A stretch of DNA of 64,000 bases, taken from the NCBI RefSeq assembly GCF_007097395.1, contig NZ_VKDC01000007.1:231063-295062 (forward strand). The letters run 5' to 3'. The DNA comes from Fulvivirga sp. M361 (lineage in GTDB: Bacteria; Bacteroidota; Bacteroidia; Cytophagales; Cyclobacteriaceae). This document shows, one piece after another, positions 54,624-63,560 of this stretch. The position numbers and the translations under genes are program-made. The notes under the pieces are model-generated. The model was not told the origin of the DNA. It did no database searches and worked only from the letters and a program-made list of their open reading frames with translations. The stretch's first letter is position 1. Every line of letters begins with the position of its first letter.

Positions 54624-55907
54624 TTACTGTAAGTTTGACCTTACAAAAAACTCATCTCTCTCTGCACCATCAATGTCTTTAAAATAGAAACGCGCCAGCA
54701 TGGCATCTCCATTATAATTGAACTCGCCAAACAGCGCTCCGTATTGACCTCCATTATTGCTATGATAAACATCAGCCCACCATGGATTCAGGTCCAGGCC
54801 TGCTTCTCCGTCCCTGATGCTTCTGCCACCAAGGCCGGAAACAAAGGCAAATGACCTGCCTTCATCGTCTGAAGTCGCCAAATTGTCTTTTATAAGATTA
54901 ACAGTATTATTTGTGGTGGAAATAGTTTGTGTCTGAAAGTTGCTCATCTCGTAGGTCCGGCTATAAGAATGCTCATGAGCCGTGGCTATTATAGCTCCAC
55001 CTTTTCGTGATTCCTCATATACATCCCATCCGGCCTCATCTGCTTTGCCGCCAATTTGCATTAGTCGCTGATTTTTGTGCCAAAATGATATCCTCCAGAT
55101 GGCCGAATTTCCACTTAATTGATCACGGATATAATTACCTGCCTCGGTGGAAGTAATACCAAATTCATCTGGTGCAGATGAAACAAAAAAGATCCCCTTG
55201 TATGAAAACGAACTCATCACACCCAATTGTCCTGTCCACTCAATTCCCAGTCTTTTGAACCTGCTTTCCAAAAGCTGTTGGTACCCTCCGCTGATATTCC
55301 AAAGGTGATCATCATGATTGCCCACCACATAGAAATATGGAAAATCTTCTCCTAAAACAGCATTGACATTGTTTTCAAATATCAATGGTGCATTACGATC
55401 ATAACCCAGGTCACCCGAATGTACTACTACATTTGTTCCTTCGCTTTTAATAAGAGATAAAACTGCATCTGCCGCTGCATCAACCTCAGAATCTCCGATA
55501 AAAGCGATTTTGAAGTTTACAGGGGTTTGATCATTATTTATTACCACTTTTTCTTCAACAGTAAAAAACGGGCCTTTTACGGTTTGATTTGCAATGGTCA
55601 CGGATATATTACCGGTGGTAGCACCTGCCGGGACTTGTGTGGAGATCTGACTTACTGAAGAAAAAAATATTTCAGTGGCTTTGATGCCATTAAAATCAAC
55701 GGTAACCTCAGTAGCATTAGCACTGAAATTACTGCCATTGATCGTAATTGCGTCTCCCACTTCCCCTTTTAAAGGGTTTATTGAAGTGATTGTTGGCAGA
55801 GGAAGCTCTTCCGTTTTATCACCTTCATCACTTGAGCAGGAGCTTTGCATTCCCACAAAGCACCAAGTGGTTATCCAAACCAAAGCATAAATATTTTTCT
55901 TATTCAT
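54624..55907 (-). CDS. lipoprotein with IPT/TIG domain and calcineurin-like phosphoesterase domain
   Basis: 427 aa. Lipobox around GMQSSC (Cys24). One IPT/TIG immunoglobulin-like domain (ITSINPLKGEVGDAITINGSNF ... VTIANQTVKGP, about 40-115). Then a phosphoesterase domain resembling purple acid phosphatases: FIGDSEVDAAAD, VVHSGDLGYDR, VVGNHDDHLW, and TAHEHSYSRTYEM. The first motif lacks the usual DxH His, so metal binding may differ. Follows a strong terminator, so it has its own promoter despite lying after the SusCD genes. Confidence 0.88.
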   Translation of the reverse strand: MNKKNIYALVWITTWCFVGMQSSCSSDEGDKTEELPLPTITSINPLKGEVGDAITINGSNFSANATEVTVDFNGIKATEIFFSSVSQISTQVPAGATTGNISVTIANQTVKGPFFTVEEKVVINNDQTPVNFKIAFIGDSEVDAAADAVLSLIKSEGTNVVVHSGDLGYDRNAPLIFENNVNAVLGEDFPYFYVVGNHDDHLWNISGGYQQLLESRFKRLGIEWTGQLGVMSSFSYKGIFFVSSAPDEFGITSTEAGNYIRDQLSGNSAIWRISFWHKNQRLMQIGGKADEAGWDVYEESRKGGAIIATAHEHSYSRTYEMSNFQTQTISTTNNTVNLIKDNLATSDDEGRSFAFVSGLGGRSIRDGEAGLDLNPWWADVYHSNNGGQYGALFGEFNYNGDAMLARFYFKDIDGAERDEFFVRSNLQ

Positions 55908-56033
55908 GGATGCAGGTAATTATTGATGTTTTTGATTCATATTGTATACTTAATAGCACAATACTATTTCTTTCCGAGAAGTTGGAATATTCTTCAATGT
56001 CGGCTGAACAGACCAGCGCTATCATTAAAAAGG

Positions 56034-56072
56034 GAACAGAAGAGTGCTTTTTTCAGAAGCACTCTTCTGTTC
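56034..56072 (-). terminator. strong terminator of the third SusCD operon
   Basis: GAACAGAAGAGTGCTT (56034-56049) and AAGCACTCTTCTGTTC (56057-56072) form a perfect 16-bp stem with a 7-nt loop, 6 bp past the stop of the TIG lipoprotein gene. In the minus direction it is followed by CCCTTTTT. Confidence 0.9.
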
Positions 56073-56078
56073 AAAAGA

Positions 56079-57563
56079 TTAATTAAAAGTGATGGATAAT
56101 TCGGCTCCATCATCAGCTCTGGAGGATGAATAATTTTCAGCCTCTCTTCCTCCGGAAGTGCTCGTGGCACTAAGGCTTACACCACTTGGTTCTATAATTA
56201 TATTAATGCTATTTCCTGACTCCCAATCGTCGCGGTTCACAATTTCCTGGATTATACTGGACAGGTCAACTGTTTTTTGAGCATCTGTTCTATCTCCTTC
56301 ATTGACCCATGGCGGAATATCCCAAATTACGTTTGCCGTGGTAAGTGGCCTTCCGGAAAGCTCCCGGTTAGATTCTTCATAAGGGGATGCATTAGCGCTA
56401 TTTTCTCCAAAAATAATAACCTGTACGGGGTCCGAACCGGTATCGTCACATTTAAATTGAATGCTGGCCTCTTGAACGTCTGCTCCCTGTGGTATGTTAA
56501 CCTCATTAAATCGCAACCCAATTTTAACCAACCCCTGGCCGCTACTCATTTCTCCAAATTCCAGATCGCTACTGCTTAAATCCATATCACCTACTGCGTC
56601 ATCACTGCCCGCTTGTAATATCATAATCTCTTCTACGTCATCATCGTCACTGGTAAGAGGGATTAACAGGGTGGTACTGGTTACCGTAAATTCAGGACCA
56701 GCCACTGAAGCGCTACCAAATACGGTAATACTGACAGTCCCCGTAACAGCGCCCACCGGTACCCTAACCGTGATAGATGTAGTTGTAGCTGCTATGACCT
56801 CGCCTTCTATACTTGAGTCTGCCTCCCTTCCCTGGAAGCTAACCGTATTATTTGTTAGTATTTCACTAAAACCAGTCCCTGCAATGGTGACCTCTATTCC
56901 AGGGGTTCCCATGGTTGGGTCTATGGAAGCCACGGTTACTTCAGGTCTTGTGACCGTGAATACAGAGCCTGTAACAGGATCGTTCCCAGCCACGGTCACG
57001 GTAATAGGGCCCGTCAAAGCTTGTGTGGGAACCGTAGTAGTAATGCTTGTAGATGTGGATGCTGAAACATCAGCTAATTCTCCATTGAAACTAACCACAT
57101 TGTCTGTTGGTATTTCACTAAAATTAGTGCCTGTTATAATAACCGATGTGCCTGGTTCGGCAGTTGATAGTGAATAGGATTCAATTTCCGGCAGTTCGAT
57201 TGTAAATGTAGGCCCTCCTATAGCAAATGAAGTTCCCACTACGAGATTTACAATGCCTGAGGTAGTAAAATCAGGTACTTCAACTGTAATCGTTGTCTCG
57301 GTAGATGCAATCACTTCTGCAGGGTCTCCGCCATCAAAAGTCACACTGATGTCCTCAGGGTTTTCGCTGAAATTTGCACCTGTAAGCGTCACAGTAGACC
57401 TCACCGGCCCACTAGCCGGGCTTACAGTGGTGATATCCGGTAATCGCTGTGGGGAGTTAGAAATTCTATCGGCATCCTCATCTTCGCATGCCACTAGTCC
57501 GATCATTAGTAGAGTTAAGCAGAAGAGGAAACACTTAACCGGTATATTTTTTATGTTTTTCAT
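56079..57563 (-). CDS. lipoprotein with three IPT/TIG domains and a DNRLRE/CBM96-like C-terminal domain
   Basis: 494 aa. Lipoprotein signal FCLTLLMIGLVAC (Cys26). Three IPT/TIG repeats of about 82 residues (ITTVSPASGPVRSTVTLTG, SYSLSTAEPGTSVIITG, VASIDPTMGTPGIEVTIAG), each ending in a similar VNLVVG or ITVTVAG strand. The C-terminal 185 residues (about 310-494) carry SSDLEFGE, LRFNEVNIPQGADV, IIQEIVNRDDWESGNSINI and GGREAENYSS. These match the same domain in the next gene and DNRLRE-type modules that often sit beside phosphoesterases. Surface binding protein by inference. Confidence 0.8.
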   Translation of the reverse strand: MKNIKNIPVKCFLFCLTLLMIGLVACEDEDADRISNSPQRLPDITTVSPASGPVRSTVTLTGANFSENPEDISVTFDGGDPAEVIASTETTITVEVPDFTTSGIVNLVVGTSFAIGGPTFTIELPEIESYSLSTAEPGTSVIITGTNFSEIPTDNVVSFNGELADVSASTSTSITTTVPTQALTGPITVTVAGNDPVTGSVFTVTRPEVTVASIDPTMGTPGIEVTIAGTGFSEILTNNTVSFQGREADSSIEGEVIAATTTSITVRVPVGAVTGTVSITVFGSASVAGPEFTVTSTTLLIPLTSDDDDVEEIMILQAGSDDAVGDMDLSSSDLEFGEMSSGQGLVKIGLRFNEVNIPQGADVQEASIQFKCDDTGSDPVQVIIFGENSANASPYEESNRELSGRPLTTANVIWDIPPWVNEGDRTDAQKTVDLSSIIQEIVNRDDWESGNSINIIIEPSGVSLSATSTSGGREAENYSSSRADDGAELSITFN

Positions 57564-57613
57564 TACTTATTCATTTAAAAAATAAATCTGAAATTTTATG
57601 GTAGTAATAAAAG

Positions 57614-57646
57614 TTCCGGAGCCATGCATTATGCATGATTCCGGAA
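57614..57646 (-). promoter_or_regulatory. long imperfect hairpin between the two DNRLRE lipoprotein genes
   Basis: TTCCGGA and TCCGGAA outer arms, with an inner CATGCAT/ATGCATG pair and two mismatches, 33 bp overall. In the direction of transcription CTTTTATT follows, so it may act as partial terminator or mRNA stabiliser between the two cistrons. Confidence 0.5.
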
Positions 57647-57651
57647 AATAG

Positions 57652-58665
57652 TTATTTAAGCTCCCAGTCTATAATCAAAACAGGAGCAGCACCTCCGTCA
57701 AAAGTTACAGCTTCTCTACCATCAGTGTTAATAGTTACACCAATGCTTGGTCCGCTATGTTCCATTATGAAGTTTATGCTGTTGCCAGCAGCCCAGTCGT
57801 CTCTGTCCATAATTTCCTGAACAATAGCAGATAAATCCAACGTTTTTTGAGCAGCCCCACTTTCACCCTCGGTCGACCATGTTGGAATATTCCATATCGC
57901 ATTGGCCGTAGTTTTATCTCTGCCAGACACTTGGAAATCGGCATTCGTATACTCGGGAGCGTTACCAATGTTTTCTCCATAAATGGTCAATTGAACATCA
58001 TTAGACCCGGTGTCATCTGCAGTAAATTGAATGGCCGCTGAAAGAATGTTTACATTCGATGGAATTTGGATGTTGTTAAACCTGAGGCCGATAGTTTGTA
58101 ATCCATAATCCGGGCTGCCTGCGGTATCAAACTCTCCAAATTCAAGATCGCTACTATCAAATGGCGTCATACGCCCATCTTGTGCTTCTTCCACATCATC
58201 ATTAGTTGCAGCAATAGGTACTTCTACCGTTCCTGAACTTACATCATTGTTTATTATGGCTATGATCAATTCTCTCCGGTTCGTTTCGGAAAGGCCTTGC
58301 CCCGATGGCAGCGAAAGTGTGATCGTTTTATCATCATCACCAACAGAATTGTCAATTAATGTGATCGATAGGTATTGGTTGTAGGCTGCATCACCGCTTT
58401 CTCCAAAAGAAATGTTCAGATCACCGGTCAGGACATAATCCACATCTCTCACAGCCGTACCTCCCAGAGTAATGGTTGTACTTTTTCCGGGCTTGATAGA
58501 GCTTATCCTTATTTGAATAGGCTCAGGATCATTTTCAAACTTCCCTATACTATCCACATCAAAGAATATGCGGTCAATATCCTCATCCAAAAGAGGTCCG
58601 ATATTATCTACTTCGCACGACAGTGCTCCTAGAGCAGCGAGTATTATATATATGTATTTTTTCAT
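57652..58665 (-). CDS. lipoprotein with Calx-beta-like and DNRLRE/CBM96-like domains
   Basis: 337 aa. Lipobox ILAALGALSC (Cys17). Residues about 40-150 resemble a Calx-beta-type repeat (AVRDVDYVLTGDLNISFGESG, YLSITLIDNSVGDDDKTITLSL). The C-terminal 180 residues match the end of the TIG lipoprotein at 56079: SSDLEFGE, GLRFNNIQIPSNVNI, IVQEIMDRDDWAAGNSINF and DGREAVTFDG, then the end strand APVLIIDWELK. Two paralogous modules in neighbouring proteins suggest one shared ligand. Follows susD by 21 bp in the operon. Confidence 0.8.
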   Translation of the reverse strand: MKKYIYIILAALGALSCEVDNIGPLLDEDIDRIFFDVDSIGKFENDPEPIQIRISSIKPGKSTTITLGGTAVRDVDYVLTGDLNISFGESGDAAYNQYLSITLIDNSVGDDDKTITLSLPSGQGLSETNRRELIIAIINNDVSSGTVEVPIAATNDDVEEAQDGRMTPFDSSDLEFGEFDTAGSPDYGLQTIGLRFNNIQIPSNVNILSAAIQFTADDTGSNDVQLTIYGENIGNAPEYTNADFQVSGRDKTTANAIWNIPTWSTEGESGAAQKTLDLSAIVQEIMDRDDWAAGNSINFIMEHSGPSIGVTINTDGREAVTFDGGAAPVLIIDWELK

Positions 58666-58686
58666 TGTTTCTAATATTTAAACCTC

Positions 58687-60099
58687 TTAATATCCATCAT
58701 TCTGTTTCATGTCAGGATTTGCCAAAATTTCATCCTGAGGAATTGGGTATACAAATCTAAAGTCGCCCGGTTGTAAGGTGCAGTTAAGTGTTATGCCTCT
58801 GCAGTCAACTCCTCTGTTGATAGCTTTGTTTGTTCTTCTCAAGTCAAACCATCGATGTCCTTCAGCTACCAGTTCCTTTCTTCTTTCCACCTGGATCGCT
58901 TCTTTAAGCTGTTCTCCACTGAGGTTCTCTGCAACATAAGCACTGATCCTATTACCTCTTAAGGTGTTTAAATCCGCCATCGCATCTGCATCTCTACCAT
59001 CAATATTGGTATAAGCTTCAGCCCTGATGAGGTACATTTCGCTGACCCTAAGCACCTTGGCATTGTTCAGGCCGTTTTCACCACCACGCCCTGGATATTT
59101 AATGGTCAAATAGACATTGTCACTTATCGTTTCAGTATCTTCTAATACAAAAGTGCTGAATCGAATATCATTGGTTTTATCATAAAGATCTCCCAAAGAA
59201 GCGGTATAGGTAAACTGTTGCGGCATATTGAGAATTACATTATAAAGGCGACTACCTAAAGTGCCCTCATCTCGTGTAGCAAATAGAACACTAAACAAGA
59301 CTTCGTCATTAATGTCATCTTCTTTCCATATCCCCGGATAATCACTAATACCGGCCAGGTTGTTAGTACTTATGACCTGTGAGGCATAATCTGCTGCATC
59401 TTCCCACTCTTCGGCGTAAAGTGATACTCTGGCGAGTAGGGCTAATACGGCTCTTTGGTCCATAAAATAAGGTCCATTTTCCTGTATATCTTCATCAACA
59501 TCACCCAACATAGTCCTGGCTTTATCCAGATCATCAAACACCTGATCATAAACCTCAGTTACTGTGGCCCTTGGTGGAGTACCTATCTCAAAAAATGTAA
59601 TAACCGGTACTGCAAGTTCTGTGGAGTTTCTATTGTACTGCTCTCCATAGTATCTGAGCAGGTCAAAGTGTCCTAAAGCCCTCAATGCATGGGCCTGTCC
59701 TACAATTCTGTTTTTAAAAGGCCCGTCTTCAAACTGATCCGCATTATTGATAACGGTATTGGCTCTAAAAATAAGCTGATAAGCTTCTCCCCAAACATCA
59801 ATGTCGTTGCCTGCCGTGTACAACCAGTTGGTCTGGGTCCTGAAACGACCTCCGTTGGTAGGTCCTATTCTCATGTTATCGGCGAGTATATCTGGTAAAT
59901 ACACCATGGACTCTCGATATAATCCTTCACTCCTCAAGGTCGCATAAGCACCTAGAAGTGCCAATTCCAGGTCTTCTAAATTTTGAATCGCGATTTCAGC
60001 GGACAGCACGTCCGGTTGGACTATATCCAATTTGTCATCACAGGAAAGCACCACTATTAGGCATATGCTCATTAATACATATTTATATATCTTGATCAT
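58687..60099 (-). CDS. susD-like: SusD/RagB-family lipoprotein
   Basis: 470 aa. Signal and lipobox MSICLIVVLSC (Cys20), mature start DDKLDIVQPDVL. Core segments RIVGQAHALRALGHFDLLRYYGE and VERRKELVAEGHRWFDLRR are diagnostic, and the end has YPIPQDEILANPDMKQNDGY. Works with the SusC encoded 11 bp upstream. Substrate unknown; the neighbouring lipoproteins and phosphoesterases hint at a phosphorylated or unusual substrate. Confidence 0.95.
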   Translation of the reverse strand: MIKIYKYVLMSICLIVVLSCDDKLDIVQPDVLSAEIAIQNLEDLELALLGAYATLRSEGLYRESMVYLPDILADNMRIGPTNGGRFRTQTNWLYTAGNDIDVWGEAYQLIFRANTVINNADQFEDGPFKNRIVGQAHALRALGHFDLLRYYGEQYNRNSTELAVPVITFFEIGTPPRATVTEVYDQVFDDLDKARTMLGDVDEDIQENGPYFMDQRAVLALLARVSLYAEEWEDAADYASQVISTNNLAGISDYPGIWKEDDINDEVLFSVLFATRDEGTLGSRLYNVILNMPQQFTYTASLGDLYDKTNDIRFSTFVLEDTETISDNVYLTIKYPGRGGENGLNNAKVLRVSEMYLIRAEAYTNIDGRDADAMADLNTLRGNRISAYVAENLSGEQLKEAIQVERRKELVAEGHRWFDLRRTNKAINRGVDCRGITLNCTLQPGDFRFVYPIPQDEILANPDMKQNDGY

Positions 60100-60110
60100 T
60101 CTGTTGTAGA

Positions 60111-63100
60111 TTAAAATTTAACATCAACTCCTACTGTGTAAGTAGACAGTGCCGGATATTCGGCCCGTTCTTCTATGCCGGAGTTTTCAGGATCCAAACC
60201 GGAATAAGAAGTAAACGTAAGAACGTTCTGACCCTGGAGGTAAACGTTCAGTCCCGATATATGCAACCTGTCCGTTATCGTAGGAGGAAGCTGATAAGCA
60301 AGTCTCACATTTCTTAGCCTGATGAATGAGGCATCTTCAATGAACCCCGAATCACTAAAATACTCACCTTGTCTTGCACTGGGTATATCGGTTATATCAC
60401 CAGGCTGCCTCCAAAGTCGCAGAGCATTCGTAGAAGCGCTTCCATTGCTTGTTTTTGTGGGATTATCCAGTGAAGTCCTTGCGGTATTCATGATGTACTT
60501 TCCTTCAGAGAAGGTAAATAACATTCTAAGAGTAAATCCCTTGTATCTTAGGGTGTTAGTAATGCCCCCAAAAAATCTTGGTGTTGCCGGTAACTCCGCA
60601 ACACGATCGTTAAGGTCAAAGACTTCCGTTAATTCTCCATTGATGTTGTGCCATAAAAACCTTCCATTAGCCGGATTTACACCAGCCCTCCTTACTCTAA
60701 AGTGCATGGGATACTCAAGCCCCTCTCTGACCAGTATATTGCCGTCTAAAAATTCGCCATTGGGTAGTTTAGTTATTATTGTTCGGTTTCTAGAAATGTT
60801 AAAGTCTGTACTCCACTTAAAACCGCCTTTATCAATATTATTACTGCTAAGATTGATTTCAATCCCTCTGTTTCGCAAAGATCCGGTATTTCTCAACTGA
60901 TCGTCAAACCCAGTAGTTTGCGAAAGCGGTGTGAAAATCAGCAGGTCTGTTGTTACCTCATTGTACCAATCAACGTTAAGGGATAAAAAATTATCAAATA
61001 GCGTCACATCAATTCCCAGGTTTAATTTTTGAGTTTGTTCCCACTTTAGATCGGGGTTAGACAGGTCTTCGGCAATGCCATTTATCCCTCCGTAAGAGCG
61101 TGGAACAAATATAGGTCGGGCTGCTGTATTACTAATATTTTGATTCCCAACAGTCCCATAACTGGCTCTGATTTTTCCATAATTTAAAAAGTCTAGTCCC
61201 GATGTGAAGTTTTCTTCACTGAAAGTCCAACCTAAACCCACAGAATAAAAGGTTCCAAAACGGTTATTGATCCCAAACCTATTGGACCCGTCACGCCGCA
61301 CTCCTGCCGTTACATTGTATTTATTGTTGTAAGAATAATCAATGGTTCCAAATAGTGATGACAACGCATTTTCATTAATGCCTCCGCCAAAAATTGGGAT
61401 GAAACCATTTTCGGGAGTACCTTGCGCACCACCTGCTATTGTATTGATCTTATCAAAACCAAACACTTCTACAGAAGTTTCTGTTTCCTTTTCCTGGAAA
61501 AACTCCTGATAAGCAGCTACCTGAAAAAAGTGCTCTTTGGCGATATCAAAATTATAATGGAGAGAGTTCGTCCCTGTTAGCAGGGTTCTCCTGCTAAAAG
61601 AATTTTCTAGCAGTCCTTGTCCACCTTGACGGGTTTGGCCTCTAAAGGATTGGGGGTCTACAAAGTCAACGTCATTTTCCTGTCTGTAGTTTAAGGACCA
61701 GTTCGAGACAACGCTCAACCCTTTTAGGAACGGAAATTTATACTCTCCCCTTAGACTTATAATAGCATTATCAGAGTCACGGTCCTCTATGGTTGTATTT
61801 GTCCGTTCTACAATATTTCTGCCTTCCAGTCCCAATACATATTCGCCTGTTACCGGATGTACCACTGGATTATAGGGGGCGGTTCTTATAGACCCGTAAA
61901 AAGAGTTGGATCTGCTAAAGCTTCCCTCGGACTGACTGTCCCTGGAATCAGTATGAGCCAAATAGACATTGGACCTTATCGTAAAGTTTTTTATTTCATG
62001 TTCAAGATTCAGTTTGACAGAATACCGGTCCAGATCAGACCTTAGCGCTATTCCTTCCTGGCTAAAGTAAGCCCCGGATAAGTAAAAAGTGGTATTTTCA
62101 TTTCCTCCTGAAAGAGAGATCTCATGAGACTGTATCTTACCATTTCTAGTGGTGACATCCAGCCAATCGGTATTGATCTGCTTAAGGGAGTCAATGTCTC
62201 TCTGATTAAAGCCAACGGTAGAACCAGCCCCAAGCTCATGCTGTAGGTCAATATTTTGCGCGGATGTAAGTGGCTGGACTCCGTCATTATAGCCAGGCTT
62301 AGGCGAAAAGCCAAAATAGGTGCTGTATTCCATTCTTGTCTTTCCTTTCACTCCTTCTTTTGAAGTGATAACTACCACTCCTGCCGCTCCCCTGGAACCA
62401 TATATCTGGGTGGCCGCAGCATCTTTCAAAATACTTAAGGAACCAATATCATTGGGATTAATAGCTGCAAAATCTCCGGCTGTTATTACGGTCCCATCCA
62501 GGATATATAATGGATCATCATTCGTATTTATTGACTTGATACCTCTTATATTAATAGCTGCTGATCTTCCAGGCTGACCAGTACCGGACTGAATAAGAAC
62601 ACCGGCAGCGTTACCTTGCAGGATATTATCGAAAGTAGCCATTGGTACTTTTTCAAGCCTGTCACTACTTACTGTGGCCAGTGACGAAGTAAGTTTTCTG
62701 GCATCTTTCTCTGTATAACCCACTACCACTACTTCTGACAATGTCCTGATATCTTCTTCTAAAACGATGTTAATAATTCCTCTATTACCCACTTCCACTT
62801 CCTTGGATCTATGTCCGATATAAGAAACTATTAAGGTTGAATTTTCAGGGACCATTAAAGTGTAATTCCCATTAATGTCCGTAATGGTGCCGATAGTAGT
62901 GCCTTTGACTACTATACTGACCCCAACCAGGGGTTCTTCATTTTCATCGGTTATTACACCCGTTATTTGAATATCCGCCACTTCATCGACGGCTATTTCC
63001 AAGCGGTCAGCTTTGGAAGACTGGTTTATAGATACCACATTAATATTATTATTAACCTGTCTGAACTTCAGGCTTGCCTTTTTCGATAAATCAATTAATA

Positions 63101-63389
63101 ACTCGGCCACAGTGGTGTTTTTTTGTCGCCTTGTTATGGTTATATCTTTATCAATTTGATTATGGTCAACCGTGAAGATGAAATTTGTCTGTTCCTCGAT
63201 CTTATTAAAAACCTCCACTAAAGTGGCGTCCTTGAAGCCTATATACACATTCACTTCTTTTACACTCCTATATTTCTGCGCATTCCCTTCTGCTGCCAAA
63301 ATCAAATTTGAAAATATGCACATGACAACAAGGCTATAGACAGTGTATTTGGAGAGCATGATAATAACTGGTAAAAGTTTATTTTTCAT
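60111..63389 (-). CDS. susC-like: SusC-family TonB-dependent transporter with N-terminal STN signalling domain
   Basis: 1092 aa from ATG 63387-63389 (MKNKLLPVIIML), where the signal peptide begins; the frame is open to 63515 but those residues are not signal-like. After the signal (LAAEGNAQ) comes a secretin/STN domain (about 30-100: IGFKDATLVEVFNKIEEQ, ADLLIDLSKKASLKF-like), which signals to FecR. Then the carboxypeptidase-like domain (EPLVGVSIVVKGTTIGT), plug (YILDGTVITAGDF, YGSRGAAGVVVITSKEG) and barrel ending VGVDVKF. Induction via FecR and an extracytoplasmic-function sigma factor is expected, the sigma gene being outside the window. Confidence 0.95.
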   Translation of the reverse strand: MKNKLLPVIIMLSKYTVYSLVVMCIFSNLILAAEGNAQKYRSVKEVNVYIGFKDATLVEVFNKIEEQTNFIFTVDHNQIDKDITITRRQKNTTVAELLIDLSKKASLKFRQVNNNINVVSINQSSKADRLEIAVDEVADIQITGVITDENEEPLVGVSIVVKGTTIGTITDINGNYTLMVPENSTLIVSYIGHRSKEVEVGNRGIINIVLEEDIRTLSEVVVVGYTEKDARKLTSSLATVSSDRLEKVPMATFDNILQGNAAGVLIQSGTGQPGRSAAINIRGIKSINTNDDPLYILDGTVITAGDFAAINPNDIGSLSILKDAAATQIYGSRGAAGVVVITSKEGVKGKTRMEYSTYFGFSPKPGYNDGVQPLTSAQNIDLQHELGAGSTVGFNQRDIDSLKQINTDWLDVTTRNGKIQSHEISLSGGNENTTFYLSGAYFSQEGIALRSDLDRYSVKLNLEHEIKNFTIRSNVYLAHTDSRDSQSEGSFSRSNSFYGSIRTAPYNPVVHPVTGEYVLGLEGRNIVERTNTTIEDRDSDNAIISLRGEYKFPFLKGLSVVSNWSLNYRQENDVDFVDPQSFRGQTRQGGQGLLENSFSRRTLLTGTNSLHYNFDIAKEHFFQVAAYQEFFQEKETETSVEVFGFDKINTIAGGAQGTPENGFIPIFGGGINENALSSLFGTIDYSYNNKYNVTAGVRRDGSNRFGINNRFGTFYSVGLGWTFSEENFTSGLDFLNYGKIRASYGTVGNQNISNTAARPIFVPRSYGGINGIAEDLSNPDLKWEQTQKLNLGIDVTLFDNFLSLNVDWYNEVTTDLLIFTPLSQTTGFDDQLRNTGSLRNRGIEINLSSNNIDKGGFKWSTDFNISRNRTIITKLPNGEFLDGNILVREGLEYPMHFRVRRAGVNPANGRFLWHNINGELTEVFDLNDRVAELPATPRFFGGITNTLRYKGFTLRMLFTFSEGKYIMNTARTSLDNPTKTSNGSASTNALRLWRQPGDITDIPSARQGEYFSDSGFIEDASFIRLRNVRLAYQLPPTITDRLHISGLNVYLQGQNVLTFTSYSGLDPENSGIEERAEYPALSTYTVGVDVKF

Positions 63390-63526
63390 AAATTTGTGCG
63401 TTTGTTTAATACTGATTAAATGAACTTTTAGTGCTCTTAATGGTCGATTAGTATATGTTGGAGCATGGATTAACCTGTCATTAAGGGCGATGTTATGACC
63501 GGTGATATTTATCACCGGTTTTTTTT
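63389..63526 (+). ncRNA. candidate cis-antisense sRNA in the leader of the third susC
   Basis: On the plus strand an exact TAAATTTG -7 element overlaps the susC start codon (63389-63396), and an intrinsic terminator follows at 63497-63526. The predicted RNA, about 63403-63526, is antisense to the susC leader. Same arrangement as at 5110-5232. No good -33 element was seen. Confidence 0.35.
63498..63526 (+). terminator. intrinsic terminator opposite susC
   Basis: ACCGGTGATA (63498-63507) pairs with TATCACCGGT (63510-63519), a perfect 10-bp stem with a tight two-base loop (in practice four or more), followed by eight T. In the minus direction the A run precedes it, so it does not terminate the fecR transcript. 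Confidence 0.65.
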
Positions 63527-63560
63527 ATTAGCTTGTATTGAATAGCATGTCAATAAAGTT

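Noticed and set aside
56494-57177. 227-aa plus-strand ORF opposite the TIG lipoprotein
   Set aside because: Its Thr/Val/Pro-rich pattern mirrors the TIG repeats on the other strand; no domain of its own.
60322-60900. 192-aa plus-strand ORF opposite the third susC
   Set aside because: Lies wholly inside the SusC barrel in antisense; no signal, domain or promoter.
63498-63526. Hairpin read as terminator of the fecR gene
   Set aside because: The T run is on the plus strand; in the fecR/susC direction the hairpin is preceded by A and followed by mixed sequence, so orientation is wrong for fecR.
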